Numbered from the stretch's first letter, positions 18,390 through 28,101 are shown. The stretch is DNA of 64,000 bases from Pyxidicoccus xibeiensis (GCF_024198175.1 NZ_JAJVKV010000004.1:434001-498000), one strand, 5' to 3'. The notes: generated from the letters alone by a model not told the origin. Numbers and translations are program-made.

Positions 18390-18460
18390 GGGGGCTTTCA
18401 GGGGAGGAGAAGCGTGACGGGTTTAGCCTTGCTGTGCGGCAGAATCAATCAGGCGGCGGG

Positions 18461-19393
18461 TCAACCGAAGTGGTCGAACCCCGCAGGCGGTGGGAGAACG
18501 CGGCCTGTCATGTCCCGGGCCACCCACCCTTTTCCCTCTGAGAGTGCACCGATTCGTGTCACGACATGTTGCGCCCTGGCGCACGCGCGCTCGAATGCCC
18601 GGCTGCGTCCCGGGGGGACGGCCAGGAGCAGCTCGTAGTCCTCGCCCCCGGCCAGCGCGCCCTCGGGGCCGATCAGCCTGCGCACGGTGGAGGTCATGGG
18701 CAGCGAGGCCAGCTCCAGCGTGGCCCGCACGCGGGAGGCGGCGCACAGATGACCCAGGTCCTGGGCCAGCCCGTCGGAGACGTCCATGGCCGCGGAGGCG
18801 AAGCGCGAGGCCAGCCGGCCCAGGGCCACGCGAGGCTCGGGGCGGCGCTGGCGGCGCACGGAGGGGCCGCGCTTCAGGCCCGAGCGCAGGTGCGCCAGGC
18901 CCAGGCGCGCGTCGCCGAGGGTGCCGGAGACGTAGAGGAGGTCTCCGGGCCGTGCGCCCGCGCGGGTGAGGGGTGGGCGGGACAGCTCGCCGGTGGCGGT
19001 GATGGTGACGGACAGCTCGCGGGCGGAGGTGAAGTTGCCGCCCACCAGGGCGATGCGGTGCTCGCGGGCCAGCGCCGCCATGCCGCGCGCGAGGCCGGAC
19101 AGCTCGCGCGGAGGGAAGTCCTTCGGCAGCGCGAGCGCGCAGACGAACCAGCGCGGCGTGGCGCCCATGGAGGCGAGGTCGGAGAGGTTCACCGCCAGGG
19201 CCTTGTGGCCGATGTCCTCGGGCGAGAAGGCGGCGCGGGTGAAGTGGACGTCCTCCACCACGGCATCGGTGGTGACGCACAGCGCGCCGCGCTGCGGGGC
19301 GAGCACGGCGCAGTCGTCCCCGGGCCCCACGGGCACGCGGGCCCGCGGGAAGTGGCTCAGGAAGCGGCGGATGAAGTCGAACTCACCGGGCAT
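18461..19393 (-). CDS. thiL: Thiamine-monophosphate kinase
   Basis: 310 residues. G-P-G-D-D-C-A-V-L near the N terminus (magnesium/ATP aspartates), T-T-D-A-V-V-E-D-V-H-F, a G-A-T-P segment, A-A-M-D-V-S-D-G-L and A-G-G-E-D-Y-E-L-L are all ThiL signatures in the expected order. The enzyme phosphorylates thiamine monophosphate to thiamine diphosphate, the active cofactor. It is shortly upstream of the dif operon on the same strand (71 bp from difA), but function gives no reason to link them. Confidence 0.93.
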   Translation of the reverse strand: MPGEFDFIRRFLSHFPRARVPVGPGDDCAVLAPQRGALCVTTDAVVEDVHFTRAAFSPEDIGHKALAVNLSDLASMGATPRWFVCALALPKDFPPRELSGLARGMAALAREHRIALVGGNFTSARELSVTITATGELSRPPLTRAGARPGDLLYVSGTLGDARLGLAHLRSGLKRGPSVRRQRRPEPRVALGRLASRFASAAMDVSDGLAQDLGHLCAASRVRATLELASLPMTSTVRRLIGPEGALAGGEDYELLLAVPPGRSRAFERACARAQHVVTRIGALSEGKGWVARDMTGRVLPPPAGFDHFG

Positions 19394-19478
19394 CGGCTGG
19401 CAGGAAAGACCAGCCGGTGCCCGGGGGCAACGAGAAGCCGCTCGAGGATGTGGCCCCGCCCCTCACGGGATGCCAGGC

Positions 19479-20108
19479 TCACCGGCCAGGCCCCTGGGGC
19501 GCGCGAGCGAAGACGACGCGCAGCTCGTGATGGGTGAAGACGCCACCCAGGGACTCCACGTCGAGCGGGAAGTGGTGCCGCGACGTCAGCTCGAAGCGCG
19601 TTCCCGCCACGGCTTCGGGGGCCGACAGCATCTGGAGGTCCACGAACGTGCGGTGGGTGGCGTCGGACGCGAAGCCCTTGCGCCCCGGCACGATGACGAG
19701 CGCCCGCTCGATGCCGAGCCGCTCCGCGGCCTTCAGGAGCGAGTTGAGGGACCTGACCGGCTCGTCGAGGTGCTCGAGGACGTGGCTGATGGCAATGGAC
19801 TTGAAGCGACGGCCCGACTCGACGAGCTGCGACAGGGACCAGTCGTCGGTGCTCGCGTCGTAGAACAGGACGTCCAGCCCCTGGCCGCGGCAGTGGTCGA
19901 CGGAGGCCTGGTTGATTTCCAACCCCACGGACCCCGCCGGCAGTCGGGCCAGGAACTCACCCACACCACAGCCGAAGTCGATGGTCGGCCCCTCCACCAG
20001 GGCCGCGGCGGAGCGCAGGTAGAACCCACGCACCCACTTGCGCAGCAAGCTGCGTTGCAGCTGGTACGCGGTGTAGCGCTGGTCATACGCCTTGGGATTC
20101 GCGGACAT
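19479..20108 (-). CDS. Class I SAM-dependent methyltransferase
   Basis: 209 residues from ATG 20108; a TTG at 20147 could extend it by 13 residues but is less likely. Motif I is D-F-G-C-G-V-G-E-F near 44-52, followed by an acidic post-I residue (G-L-E-I-N-Q) and H-V-L-E-H-L-D-E-P near 107-115, the pattern of UbiE/type 11-like methyltransferases. The N terminus (Y-D-Q-R-Y-T-A-Y-Q-L) resembles enzymes that modify glycans or lipid carriers. The substrate is unknown. It is 85 bp upstream of thiL in transcription order. Confidence 0.8.
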   Translation of the reverse strand: MSANPKAYDQRYTAYQLQRSLLRKWVRGFYLRSAAALVEGPTIDFGCGVGEFLARLPAGSVGLEINQASVDHCRGQGLDVLFYDASTDDWSLSQLVESGRRFKSIAISHVLEHLDEPVRSLNSLLKAAERLGIERALVIVPGRKGFASDATHRTFVDLQMLSAPEAVAGTRFELTSRHHFPLDVESLGGVFTHHELRVVFARAPQGPGR

Positions 20109-20395
20109 TGCAACCACTGTCTTGCCTGCACGCACCAGGGACGACAAGCATCAAGAAGCGGTTTTTCTCCCGGAAGGTCGTGATGGAGGGCCAGGGCTGC
20201 GTGCGCCCGTCCTCCCGCCTGCTGATGCAAAGGAATTTCACGCTGTGGCGCCTCCCATTCCCACTCATGGAGCAAGAGGAAGCGCCCCTTCGTCCGACAG
20301 CACACGCAACCCGGTGTCACGGGTGGGTGAAGCGGTGGCCGCGCTGACCCTCGCTCCCTACCGTCGCCGGAGGCAACTGGACGGGGAGGTAGTCG

Positions 20396-21889
20396 ATGCG
20401 TGGATGGTGCCGAGGGGTGTTGGTGGGCTTGCTGGCCTCGGGGTGCGGGGGAGCGCTTCCAGAGGAGGAACTCTCGTCGGAGGTCGCGACGGCGGTGCAC
20501 GAGGCCGCCCTGACCACGCCGGGAACACCGCGCCGGGTGGAGGTCATCTTCCCGCCGTCGCAGTGGGGGAGCGCGCTCTTCGCGGAAGCGCCCGAGTCCC
20601 TGGTGGAGTTCCGCGGCCGGCTCGCCTTCGCGGCCAACTTCGAGGACGGCGCCCGCGCGCTGTGGACGAGCGACGGCACCGAGGCGGGCACCTTCGCGGT
20701 GAAGACCTGGCCGGTGGAGACGCCTTCCTCCGGCTTCCGGGTGGCCCAGCTCACGCCCGCGGGGGAGCGCCTCTTCTTCACCGCCGGCGAGTCCGCTCAC
20801 GGCAGCGAGCTGTGGGTGAGCGACGGCACCCCGGGCGGGACGCAGCGGGTGGCGGACCTCACGCCCGGGCCAGAGCACTCGAACCTCTCGGGCCTCACGG
20901 GCCTCGGGAGCACGCTGACCTTCTTCCGCACGGTGCTGGCCACCGGCTCCGCGCCGGAGCGCGCCGAGCTGTGGCGCAGCGACGGCACCGCGGCGGGCAC
21001 GGTGCGGCTGCTCGACCTGGGGGCGGGGAGCTCCGTGGCCTGGCAGACGGGGCGGGCGGGAGACGTGCTCGTCTTCATCGTCACCGGCGCCTCCGGCGGC
21101 ACGACGGTGTGGAGGACGGACGGCACCGCCGCGGGCACGCAGCAGCTGCGCTCCTTCCCCGGCACGCCCGCGGGCTACGGCTTCCAGGACGTGAACAGCG
21201 CGGGCCCGCTGGCGTTCTTCAGCATCCCCGAGCCGGACGGTGCCATCTCGGTGTGGAAGACGAACGGCACCCGCGCCGGCACGGTGCGCCTGTACCTGTT
21301 CGCCGCGGATGGCCGCTCCCCGCGGATGCTGACGGCGCTGGGCAACCACCTCTACGTCTCGCTGACCGACGGGGTGACGCAGCGGGCCGCCCTCTTCCGG
21401 CTGCGGCTGGACGGCGTGGGCGGCAAGGAGCACGTCGCCACGCTGCCCAACCCGTACGCGGCCCAGCAGGACGCCTGGCCGTACATCTCCACCTTCACCG
21501 CCGCGGGGGGCCGCCTCTACTTCGAGCTGGCCATCGGCAGCTCGGGCCCCGTGCCGCGTGACACGCAGCTGTGGGTGACGGATGGCACGAAGGCCGGCAC
21601 GCGGCTGCTGCGCAGACCGCTGAGCCGCTCCGACGAGTACGGCTCGCCCATCGTCGCCGCCGACTCCGGCCTCGTCTTCTTCGCCTCGTATGACGACACC
21701 ACGGGCTTCGAGCCCTGGGTGACGGACGGCACCGTGGCCGGCACGCGCACCCTGAAGGACGTGGCGCTGGGCGTGCGGAACTCCATTCCGCGCGAGTTCG
21801 AGCGCGTGGGCGGCCAGGTGTTCTTCAGCGCCTTCGACGACACGGAGGCCGGCCAGCTCTGGACGGTGCCACTGCTGTCCAGTCCGTGA
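20396..21889 (+). CDS. ELWxxDGT-repeat lipoprotein
   Basis: 497 residues with a lipoprotein signal (VGLLASGCGG) and a good ribosome site (GGGGAGG, 7-8 bases upstream). About eight repeats have the core E-L-W-x-x-D-G-T-x-x-G-T, at roughly 45-50-residue spacing (for example ELWVSDGTPGGT and ELWRSDGTAAGT). This is the ELWxxDGT repeat pattern of beta-propeller-like secreted proteins, frequent in Myxococcota. It is likely exported and anchored to the outer membrane. Its ligand or role is unknown. Confidence 0.88.
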   Translation: MRGWCRGVLVGLLASGCGGALPEEELSSEVATAVHEAALTTPGTPRRVEVIFPPSQWGSALFAEAPESLVEFRGRLAFAANFEDGARALWTSDGTEAGTFAVKTWPVETPSSGFRVAQLTPAGERLFFTAGESAHGSELWVSDGTPGGTQRVADLTPGPEHSNLSGLTGLGSTLTFFRTVLATGSAPERAELWRSDGTAAGTVRLLDLGAGSSVAWQTGRAGDVLVFIVTGASGGTTVWRTDGTAAGTQQLRSFPGTPAGYGFQDVNSAGPLAFFSIPEPDGAISVWKTNGTRAGTVRLYLFAADGRSPRMLTALGNHLYVSLTDGVTQRAALFRLRLDGVGGKEHVATLPNPYAAQQDAWPYISTFTAAGGRLYFELAIGSSGPVPRDTQLWVTDGTKAGTRLLRRPLSRSDEYGSPIVAADSGLVFFASYDDTTGFEPWVTDGTVAGTRTLKDVALGVRNSIPREFERVGGQVFFSAFDDTEAGQLWTVPLLSSP

Positions 21890-21924
21890 GGCTCGGAGAG
21901 GCTCGGAAGCGCTCGGAGACGGCC

Positions 21925-23982
21925 CTACTTGCTGTCGAGGCTGAGGACGCCGTCCCAGTCCTCGGCGGGAGGCGCCGCGAGCAGGGCCTCGCACCGGGCG
22001 GCGAACCGGCGGGAGGGCTCGTCCTCGGGAGACGCCAGGAAGGCGGCCCGGGCCTCGGTGAAGCGCCGGGCCCGGTAGAGGGCGAGCCCTTGTGCGAAGC
22101 GAGCCAGGTGCGGCGGAGGCGGCGTGCCCGCCACGCCCACCAGCTCGAAGACGCGCACGGGCTGCTGCTTGCCCTTCACGCGCAGCAGGTCCAGCTCGCG
22201 CGCCAGCACCACGCCCTTCGCGGCGTTCAAGGTCTCCTCGGCCACCAGGGTGCGGGTGCCGTACACCTTCGCGGCGCCCTCCAGGCGCGAGGCGAGGTTC
22301 ACCGTGTCGCCGATGACGGTGTAGTCCTGCGCGGCGCTGGAGCCGATGTTGCCGGCCACGCCCTGCCCCGTGTTGATGCCGATGCGGCAGTCCAGCCGGG
22401 GCAGCCCCTTCGCCTCGAACACGGGGGAGAGCCGGTCCACCACCTCCACCAGCCCCAGCGCGGTGAGGCACGCGCGAGCCGCGTGGTCCTCCTGCGGGAG
22501 GGGCGCGTTCCAGAAGCACATGATGGCGTCGCCGATGAACTTGTCGAGCGTCGCGCCGTGCGTCGTCAGCACCCCGGTGGCCTGCTCGAAGTAGGTGTTG
22601 AGGAGGGCGACGAGCTCCTCCGGGCTCATCTGCTCGCTCATGGAGGTGAAGCCCACCAGGTCGCTGAAGAGCACCGTGAGCATCTTCCGCTCGCCGCCCG
22701 GCGCGGCCTTCTCCGGGTGCTTGATGAGCTCGTCCACCACCTGGGGCGCGAGGTAGCGCTTGAAGAGGCCCTTTATCTGGTCTCTCTGGCGCAGGCCGCT
22801 GACCATCTCGTTGAAGGCCTGCGCCACGCGGCCCACCTCGTCCGAGCCGCGCACGGGGACCTCGACGGTGAGGTCACCCAGGCGCACGCGGCCCGCCGCC
22901 TCCTCCAGCTGGACGAGCGGCGCGGCCATGCTGCGAGCCATGAAGATGGCCGCAGCCAGCGCGAGCAGCGCCACGCCTACGGCGGTGGGGATGAGCCAGC
23001 GCTGGAAGCGATTCAGGATGGGGTTGATCTCCGCGTCGAAGTCGCGCAGCACGAACACCTGGCCGATGGGGGCACCATGGACGCCCTTCAGCTCCCCGCT
23101 GCGCACCAGGTAGCGAGTGCCCTCGACGTACAGGTCGCGGGCCTGCCCGGGCTGCACGCCGTCGAGGAGCGTGCCCACGGGCAGCTGCGAGGCCAGGGCC
23201 CCGTCCTCCGCGCGCACGGCGAAGCGGGGGCGGGTGTCCGCCATCTGGGGCCCCGGAGCCTGGAGCGCCGTCGGATCTCCCAGCAGCACGTCCCCCACCC
23301 ACTGGCCGGACAGCACCACGCCCACCTTCACCTTGTCCTTGTCCTCCCGCCCCGAGCTGTAGGCGGGCTGCGCGTGGACGAGCAGCAGGTCCCCTTCCCG
23401 GAGTTCGTCGGTGGGAACGAAGGCGAAGGGCAGCGCACGGAGCTGCGCGGGAGACCAGAGCGCGGAGGTGGAACCTCCGCGCAGCGCGGCGGCGAGCAGG
23501 GGAAAGTCGAGCAGGGGAAAGTCGAGCAGGGAAAAGTCGAGCGGCCCCTCACTCACCCGCTTCGGCGAGGCGTGGGTGTAGACGAGCCGGCCCCTGGCAT
23601 TGAAGAAGGCCCAGGACACGGTTCCATCCTGGACCCGGCCGAAGGCCTCGGTGTCCGCGGACACGATGACGTCGCGGGCGCTCTTGAGGGCCTCCAGCTC
23701 CGAACTCTCGTCGCCCAGGCCCGCCTCGGCGTCCGCGGAGTTGGCGGACAGGGACATCTCCTTGAAGGAACGGTCCAGCGTGCGGGCCCCGGCCACGTCG
23801 CGGATGCTCACCTGGCTGACGCGGGCGAACTCATGGAAGCCCTCCAGCGTCCGCTCCAGGTCGCTGGCAATCCTCTCCTCCGCCGCCGCCTTGACGGCGA
23901 GGTTGGTGAGCAGCAGCGCGGTGACGAGCGCCGCGCCGGCGAGCGCCATGAAGGCGAGGATGAGCTTCCGGGTGAGCGTCAC
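21925..23982 (-). CDS. Membrane-bound class III adenylate/guanylate cyclase with HAMP
   Basis: 685 residues. A membrane segment lies at ~8-28, a periplasmic sensor region at ~30-320, a second membrane segment near 330, then a HAMP domain and a class III cyclase domain at ~430-610. The metal-binding aspartates are visible in V-L-F-S-D-L-V-G-F-T and G-D-A-I-M-C-F-W, and the transition-state Asn/Arg region in D-T-V-N-L-A-S-R-L-E. It should make cAMP, or less likely cGMP, in response to an extracytoplasmic signal. A Leu/Phe repeat (D-F-P-L-L, three units) in the sensor region comes from a 15-bp DNA repeat. It converges on the ELWxxDGT gene. Confidence 0.9.
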   Translation of the reverse strand: MTLTRKLILAFMALAGAALVTALLLTNLAVKAAAEERIASDLERTLEGFHEFARVSQVSIRDVAGARTLDRSFKEMSLSANSADAEAGLGDESSELEALKSARDVIVSADTEAFGRVQDGTVSWAFFNARGRLVYTHASPKRVSEGPLDFSLLDFPLLDFPLLAAALRGGSTSALWSPAQLRALPFAFVPTDELREGDLLLVHAQPAYSSGREDKDKVKVGVVLSGQWVGDVLLGDPTALQAPGPQMADTRPRFAVRAEDGALASQLPVGTLLDGVQPGQARDLYVEGTRYLVRSGELKGVHGAPIGQVFVLRDFDAEINPILNRFQRWLIPTAVGVALLALAAAIFMARSMAAPLVQLEEAAGRVRLGDLTVEVPVRGSDEVGRVAQAFNEMVSGLRQRDQIKGLFKRYLAPQVVDELIKHPEKAAPGGERKMLTVLFSDLVGFTSMSEQMSPEELVALLNTYFEQATGVLTTHGATLDKFIGDAIMCFWNAPLPQEDHAARACLTALGLVEVVDRLSPVFEAKGLPRLDCRIGINTGQGVAGNIGSSAAQDYTVIGDTVNLASRLEGAAKVYGTRTLVAEETLNAAKGVVLARELDLLRVKGKQQPVRVFELVGVAGTPPPPHLARFAQGLALYRARRFTEARAAFLASPEDEPSRRFAARCEALLAAPPAEDWDGVLSLDSK
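23494..23538 (-). repeat. Three-copy 15-bp tandem repeat in the cyclase sensor region
   Basis: The unit gagcaggggaaagtc occurs at 23494-23508, 23509-23523 and, with one change, 23524-23538. It encodes repeated L-L-D-F-S/P. It is in frame and could vary in copy number. Confidence 0.9.
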
Positions 23983-24022
23983 GGGTGGTCAGGAGGCTAT
24001 CCCGCGCGGGGCCGCGGCGGGT

Positions 24023-24724
24023 TCAGCGGTCCTTCTCGATGTAGTCGGGACGGGGGGTGTACTTCTTGCCGCGCTTGTCCAGGTGGGTGTCGTCGGTGCG
24101 CGTCTCCACGAGCTTCAACCGCGCCGTGCTGGTGCGGCCCGCCTCCACGACGACCTCGGCGCGGGCGATGTCGCTCTTCTCGTCCCGCCGGTGCACCGCG
24201 AAGATGGGATGGCGCCCGGGGCGCACGCCGCTGAGCGTGAAGCGCCCGTCCTTGCCAGTGACGGCGAAGGCGCGGTTGGGCACCACCACCAGCGTGGCGA
24301 CCATCTGCTCGTGGATGTCGCAGTAGACGTCGATGATGCCCGTCTTCTTGAACGTCTCCACGTACTTCTCGCCCGGCCGGTTCTTGCCCGCGTCGAACTT
24401 GCGCGCCACCGAGCGCGAGAAGACGTTGTGCAGCACCACGTCCTTGTTGAGGAACTCCACCTTCTGCCCGGCGACGATGGGCAGCACGCCCGGCATGAAC
24501 GTCTTCTGGGCCTGGCTCATCACGGCCACCTCGGCGGGAGGCTCCTCCGTGTAGCCGGTGAGGTAGACGACGACGCCGGAGCGGTCCGCCTTCGGCTGCT
24601 CCTTCCCGTCCGCGCCCACGACGAAAATCTCCACCTCGCCCTGGACGCTGCCCGTCTGGGCCCAGGCGAGCGGCGCGGCCAGCAGGAGCGCCACGAGGAA
24701 CGTCTTCACAGAGCGACTGCCCAT
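24023..24724 (-). CDS. Exported cupredoxin-like protein with C-terminal beta-sandwich
   Basis: 233 residues with a signal peptide (cleavage after A-W-A near residue 22). Residues ~30-150 are a blue-copper-type domain. The likely copper ligands are H99 (V-L-H-N-V-F), C135, H138 (Y-C-D-I-H) and M141 (E-Q-M), in the classical H...C-x2-H-x2-M spacing. Residues ~150-215 look like a carboxypeptidase-regulatory-type sandwich (G-K-D-G-R-F-T-L-S-G-V-R-P-G). Such methylamine-utilisation or plastocyanin-like proteins act in periplasmic electron transfer or copper handling. It overlaps the upstream gene by 19 bp and is probably translated with it. Confidence 0.85.
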   Translation of the reverse strand: MGSRSVKTFLVALLLAAPLAWAQTGSVQGEVEIFVVGADGKEQPKADRSGVVVYLTGYTEEPPAEVAVMSQAQKTFMPGVLPIVAGQKVEFLNKDVVLHNVFSRSVARKFDAGKNRPGEKYVETFKKTGIIDVYCDIHEQMVATLVVVPNRAFAVTGKDGRFTLSGVRPGRHPIFAVHRRDEKSDIARAEVVVEAGRTSTARLKLVETRTDDTHLDKRGKKYTPRPDYIEKDR

Positions 24725-25473
24725 ATGAGCCTCGGCATGAAGCGCGGGGTTTCGGGTGCCACGGCGGTGACGCCGACCAGGGTGCCGACCGTCACCCACG
24801 TGCGGCCGAACGTCCAGGCCACGCTCGGGCCGACGAACAGGTGCGGCTCCTGCCCCGCGTCCTTCAGGTCGAGCTCGCCGAAGGACTCGAGCGACAGCCG
24901 CAGCTCGTCCGGGATGACGGGATAGGACACGCCGGCGGAGTACGTCCCGAGGATGCGGACCGGCGCCTCGCCCCCGCGCAGCGCGGGGATGCCCACCTGC
25001 GCGCCCAGGTCGAGCGCCAGGCGCAGGCCGCTCTCCAGCTCGTACGAGCCGACGAGGTCCACGTCCACGCGCGACGGGTTGGCCGAGCGGATGGCCTGGT
25101 GCCACGCCACGCGCACGAGCGGCTGGAAGGCGCGGTCATCGCCCCGGGGGAAGAGCCGGTAGCGGAAGTCGGCCTCGAAGGACTCCAGCTCCGTGACGGT
25201 GCGGTTGGCGCGCACCTGGAAGGGAAGCGCGAGCTCCAGGTGCTGGCTCAGGCCGATGACGGGGCCCCACCATATCCAGTACACGGAGGGCCGCTCGGGG
25301 AACGCGGGCGCGCGGCTGCGGGCCCACAGCCACTGCTCCAGCTCGACGTCCCCCTTGGGAACGATGTCGGTGTCGTACGTCCAGATGAAGGGGCGGCGTC
25401 CGGCCTGCGCGGGCGCGGCCCACGCCAGCGCCACCACACATGTCACCACCGCCGCCCAGCGGGCTGCTCGCAT
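24706..25473 (-). CDS. Exported protein, probable outer-membrane barrel, unknown role
   Basis: 255 residues. The start at 25473 has a strong GGGAGG 4 bases upstream, followed by a signal peptide (ALAWAAPAQA). The mature part shows alternating short beta strands and W/Y-rich turns (W-I-W-W-G-P near 75-80), as in outer-membrane barrels or secretin-associated transporters. There are no cysteines for metal binding. The 19-bp overlap with the downstream cupredoxin gene suggests a shared function in the envelope; this is inference. Confidence 0.7.
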   Translation of the reverse strand: MRAARWAAVVTCVVALAWAAPAQAGRRPFIWTYDTDIVPKGDVELEQWLWARSRAPAFPERPSVYWIWWGPVIGLSQHLELALPFQVRANRTVTELESFEADFRYRLFPRGDDRAFQPLVRVAWHQAIRSANPSRVDVDLVGSYELESGLRLALDLGAQVGIPALRGGEAPVRILGTYSAGVSYPVIPDELRLSLESFGELDLKDAGQEPHLFVGPSVAWTFGRTWVTVGTLVGVTAVAPETPRFMPRLIWAVAL

Positions 25474-25640
25474 TCTGCCTCCCACCCCCCGGCTCCAGGG
25501 GCGCCTGCGCGAGTGACTATCACAGAGCCCGGGAGGCAGGCGGTCCCAGGCCACGCCACCGGACGGGTGGTTGTCCCGCCCCGGAGTGATGCCAAGCCTT
25601 CGCGGGGACAGCCTGCATCCGGGCGCGTGGGGGGAGGCTC

Positions 25641-28091
25641 GTGTCGCAGTCACTCCAGGAAGTGCTGTCGTGGCTCCACGGCCTGAGGATGCCGGCCTGG
25701 GGGCCTGAAGCGCTCGTCTGGGTGCTCGGAGTCGGCTTCCTGCTCTGGGGCGCGTGGCACCTGCTGGTGGCGGCGTTTCCCCGGCTGGGCAGCGGCCTCT
25801 ATCCCCACGCGCTGGTGGGGCTCGTGTTGCTGTTCCTGCTGGTGACGGGCTTCACCGCCCTCGTCCTGGGCATCGACTGGCTCTGGAGCCACCACGACGC
25901 GCTCTGGAAGGAGCTGACCCGAGGGAGCCTCGGAGCGGTGCTCGGGCCGCTCGACTGGCTGTGGCCCTGGTTCCCCACGCTCCTGGTCCTCGGCGCGCTG
26001 CTGACCCTCGCGGCCCACCACTTCTCGCGCCGCAACTTCCACCTCCTGTCGGCGGGGCTGCTGCTCGGCACCTTCCTGGGGGTCGCACTCCACGGCGAGC
26101 CGGCCCCGTCAGGGCAGGTGGCTGGCTGGGGCGTCCCGGAGCGCCAGAGCGCGGGGGGAGCCCTCGTTCCGCCGATGCTCCGCATCCCCCAGCCAGCGAT
26201 GGTGGCCTGCATCGCCACGGATGCGTCGGTTCCCTTCGCGCCGTACGTCCCCGCCGCGCTCGCCGCGTCGTGTGTGCCAGGGACGGCCACGGGTGACGTG
26301 TTCGCCCTGAATCCCAGCCCGCTGGAGCGGAGCGTGGACGCCGTCGTCCTCCAGCGCGGCGCGGAGCGGTTCTTCGAGCCCGTGCTGCACCGGGAGGGCG
26401 CCCATCCGGACCTCGTCACCCTCATCCTCCTGGGGGTGGGGCTGCTGCTGGGCTACGGCTGGCTGGACCGCATCAACCTGCGCCAGGCCCTGCTCCCCAT
26501 CAAGGTCCAGGGCATCGAGGACGCCGGAGGCAAGCGCCGGCCCGACCTCGAGCTGCTCATGCGCGAGTGCCTCCACCGCAACACGCCCCACACGCCCGCG
26601 CCGCTCCCCGGAGGCAGCCTCATCTACTGGCAGGACTTCGTGGAGCAGCAGTCCATCAAGGACCAGCACTGGCTCACCCGGGTGGCCGCCCTCGTGATGC
26701 GCGTCGTCCATCCCCCCGCGGGGATGGAGATCTCCGGCACCATCATCGACAGCGCCGAGGGCCAGCAGGGGCCTCCCGTGAAGTTCGGCATCCGGGTCCA
26801 CATGGTGGACGTGTACTCGCGGCAGACGCTGCTGGCGCGCACCTTCTGGAGCAACACCCAGGTGGAGCACGCCGTGGAGGATGCGGCGTACTTCGCGGTG
26901 GAGCGGGCCATGGAGGAGTGCGGCAAGCTCCCGGAGTGGGCGTACTGGCGGGAGGAGGATGCGCTCGTGGGGGTGAACTCCGGCACGGCGCTGCGCGAGT
27001 ACCACGAAGGCGTCCTTCGCATGCGCGAGGACGCGGGCAAGGCAGCGGTGGCGGAGCAGGCGGTGAGCCACCTGAAGCAGGCCGCGCAGCTCAGCCCGGG
27101 AACGGCCCTCACCTGGCTCCAGCTCGCCGAGGCGCTGGAGGCGGCGAACGACTACGTCGGTGCCATCGAAATCTACCTGGAGCTCATCACCCGGCACCGG
27201 CACCTGCTGGTGGCGAAGTACCGGCTGGCCTCGGTCTGCCGCTCGGTGCGGGAGTGGGGCCCGGGGCTGGACGACTGGAAGCCGTCCCAAGCCGGTGAGC
27301 TGAATCCCTGGGCGCGCCTGGGGGTGGCGCTCTCGGGAGTGAAGGCGCGGCGCCTGCGCAGGCCCACCCTGCAATGCCGGGGACGGCGGTGGCGCGCCAT
27401 GGCCGGCCATGGCTGGCCGCGCGCGCTGAAGGCCACCCTCTCCCGCGAGCCGGACCCGCTCATCGAGGGGAGCCTGGGCGCGCTGCAGGACGTGCTGCTC
27501 GACATGGCGCTGCGCTGTACGAAGCAGTTGGAGCGCGCGGCGCGCTGGTGGCTTCCGCTCTGGTGCCTCAAGAATACGTCGGAGCGCCGGCTGTTCTGGA
27601 AGACGGTGCTGTGGCCGCCCCGCCGGCTCCGAGGCCTCTATCTCTCCATCAAGGCCGCGCGGCTGAATGTCGAACTGCAGCGGCTGCAGCGGCTCCGGGA
27701 CGCCTACCTGCCGAGGCCTCCACCCTTCGGGTGGAACGTGCGCCGCGGCGGGTGCCGCTTCCGGGCGTGGCGGGTGGACTTCGAGGCCAGGCACGCCATG
27801 CGCATCCGGGGCCACTGGATGGGGAACACGCACTTCAACCTCGCCTGCTTCCACGCGCTGCGCATGAGGGACGAGGACTCGGACCGGGTGCGTGAGGCGC
27901 GGCGCGCCACCTTCCACCTCACGTGCGCGCTCGGAGACCCCGAGGGCCCCTTCTCCGCGAGCACGTGGAGGTGGCTGCTTCGCTACCCGGAGCTGGAGCC
28001 GTTGCGCAGGTCTGACGCCTTGAAGGCCTGGGGCCACGTCAGCCTGCGCGTGCCGGACGTCCGCGCGGAGCTCTTCCCGGGGAAGGCGTGA
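25641..28091 (+). CDS. Large membrane protein with TPR-like region, unknown function
   Basis: 816 residues from GTG 25641, which is preceded by GGGGGGAGG. There are four or five hydrophobic segments in the first ~150 residues, then a ~100-residue extramembrane stretch, another hydrophobic segment near 255-275, and a long cytoplasmic-type region. Residues ~470-545 look like tetratricopeptide helices (H-L-K-Q-A-A-Q-L-S-P-G-T-A-L-T-W-L-Q-L-A). The C-terminal ~250 residues are Arg/Trp-rich. I do not recognise the family. It is transcribed away from the cupredoxin pair and has no close partner. Confidence 0.75.
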   Translation: MSQSLQEVLSWLHGLRMPAWGPEALVWVLGVGFLLWGAWHLLVAAFPRLGSGLYPHALVGLVLLFLLVTGFTALVLGIDWLWSHHDALWKELTRGSLGAVLGPLDWLWPWFPTLLVLGALLTLAAHHFSRRNFHLLSAGLLLGTFLGVALHGEPAPSGQVAGWGVPERQSAGGALVPPMLRIPQPAMVACIATDASVPFAPYVPAALAASCVPGTATGDVFALNPSPLERSVDAVVLQRGAERFFEPVLHREGAHPDLVTLILLGVGLLLGYGWLDRINLRQALLPIKVQGIEDAGGKRRPDLELLMRECLHRNTPHTPAPLPGGSLIYWQDFVEQQSIKDQHWLTRVAALVMRVVHPPAGMEISGTIIDSAEGQQGPPVKFGIRVHMVDVYSRQTLLARTFWSNTQVEHAVEDAAYFAVERAMEECGKLPEWAYWREEDALVGVNSGTALREYHEGVLRMREDAGKAAVAEQAVSHLKQAAQLSPGTALTWLQLAEALEAANDYVGAIEIYLELITRHRHLLVAKYRLASVCRSVREWGPGLDDWKPSQAGELNPWARLGVALSGVKARRLRRPTLQCRGRRWRAMAGHGWPRALKATLSREPDPLIEGSLGALQDVLLDMALRCTKQLERAARWWLPLWCLKNTSERRLFWKTVLWPPRRLRGLYLSIKAARLNVELQRLQRLRDAYLPRPPPFGWNVRRGGCRFRAWRVDFEARHAMRIRGHWMGNTHFNLACFHALRMRDEDSDRVREARRATFHLTCALGDPEGPFSASTWRWLLRYPELEPLRRSDALKAWGHVSLRVPDVRAELFPGKA

Positions 28092-28101
28092 GGCCCGCTG
28101 C

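Noticed and set aside
20083..20268. A 61-codon minus-strand frame upstream of the methyltransferase
   Set aside because: It overlaps the methyltransferase start in another frame, lacks a ribosome site and shows no protein-like pattern.
21886..21935. Short repeats (gctcggag units) between the ELWxxDGT and cyclase genes
   Set aside because: Three imperfect 10-12 base units at a convergent gene end. They do not form a convincing hairpin and are too short to call a repeat element.
23461..23481. A perfect 9-bp hairpin with a 3-base loop
   Set aside because: It lies inside the cyclase coding sequence in GC-rich DNA next to the 15-bp repeats. There is no gene boundary or T-run, so a terminator or operator role is not supported.
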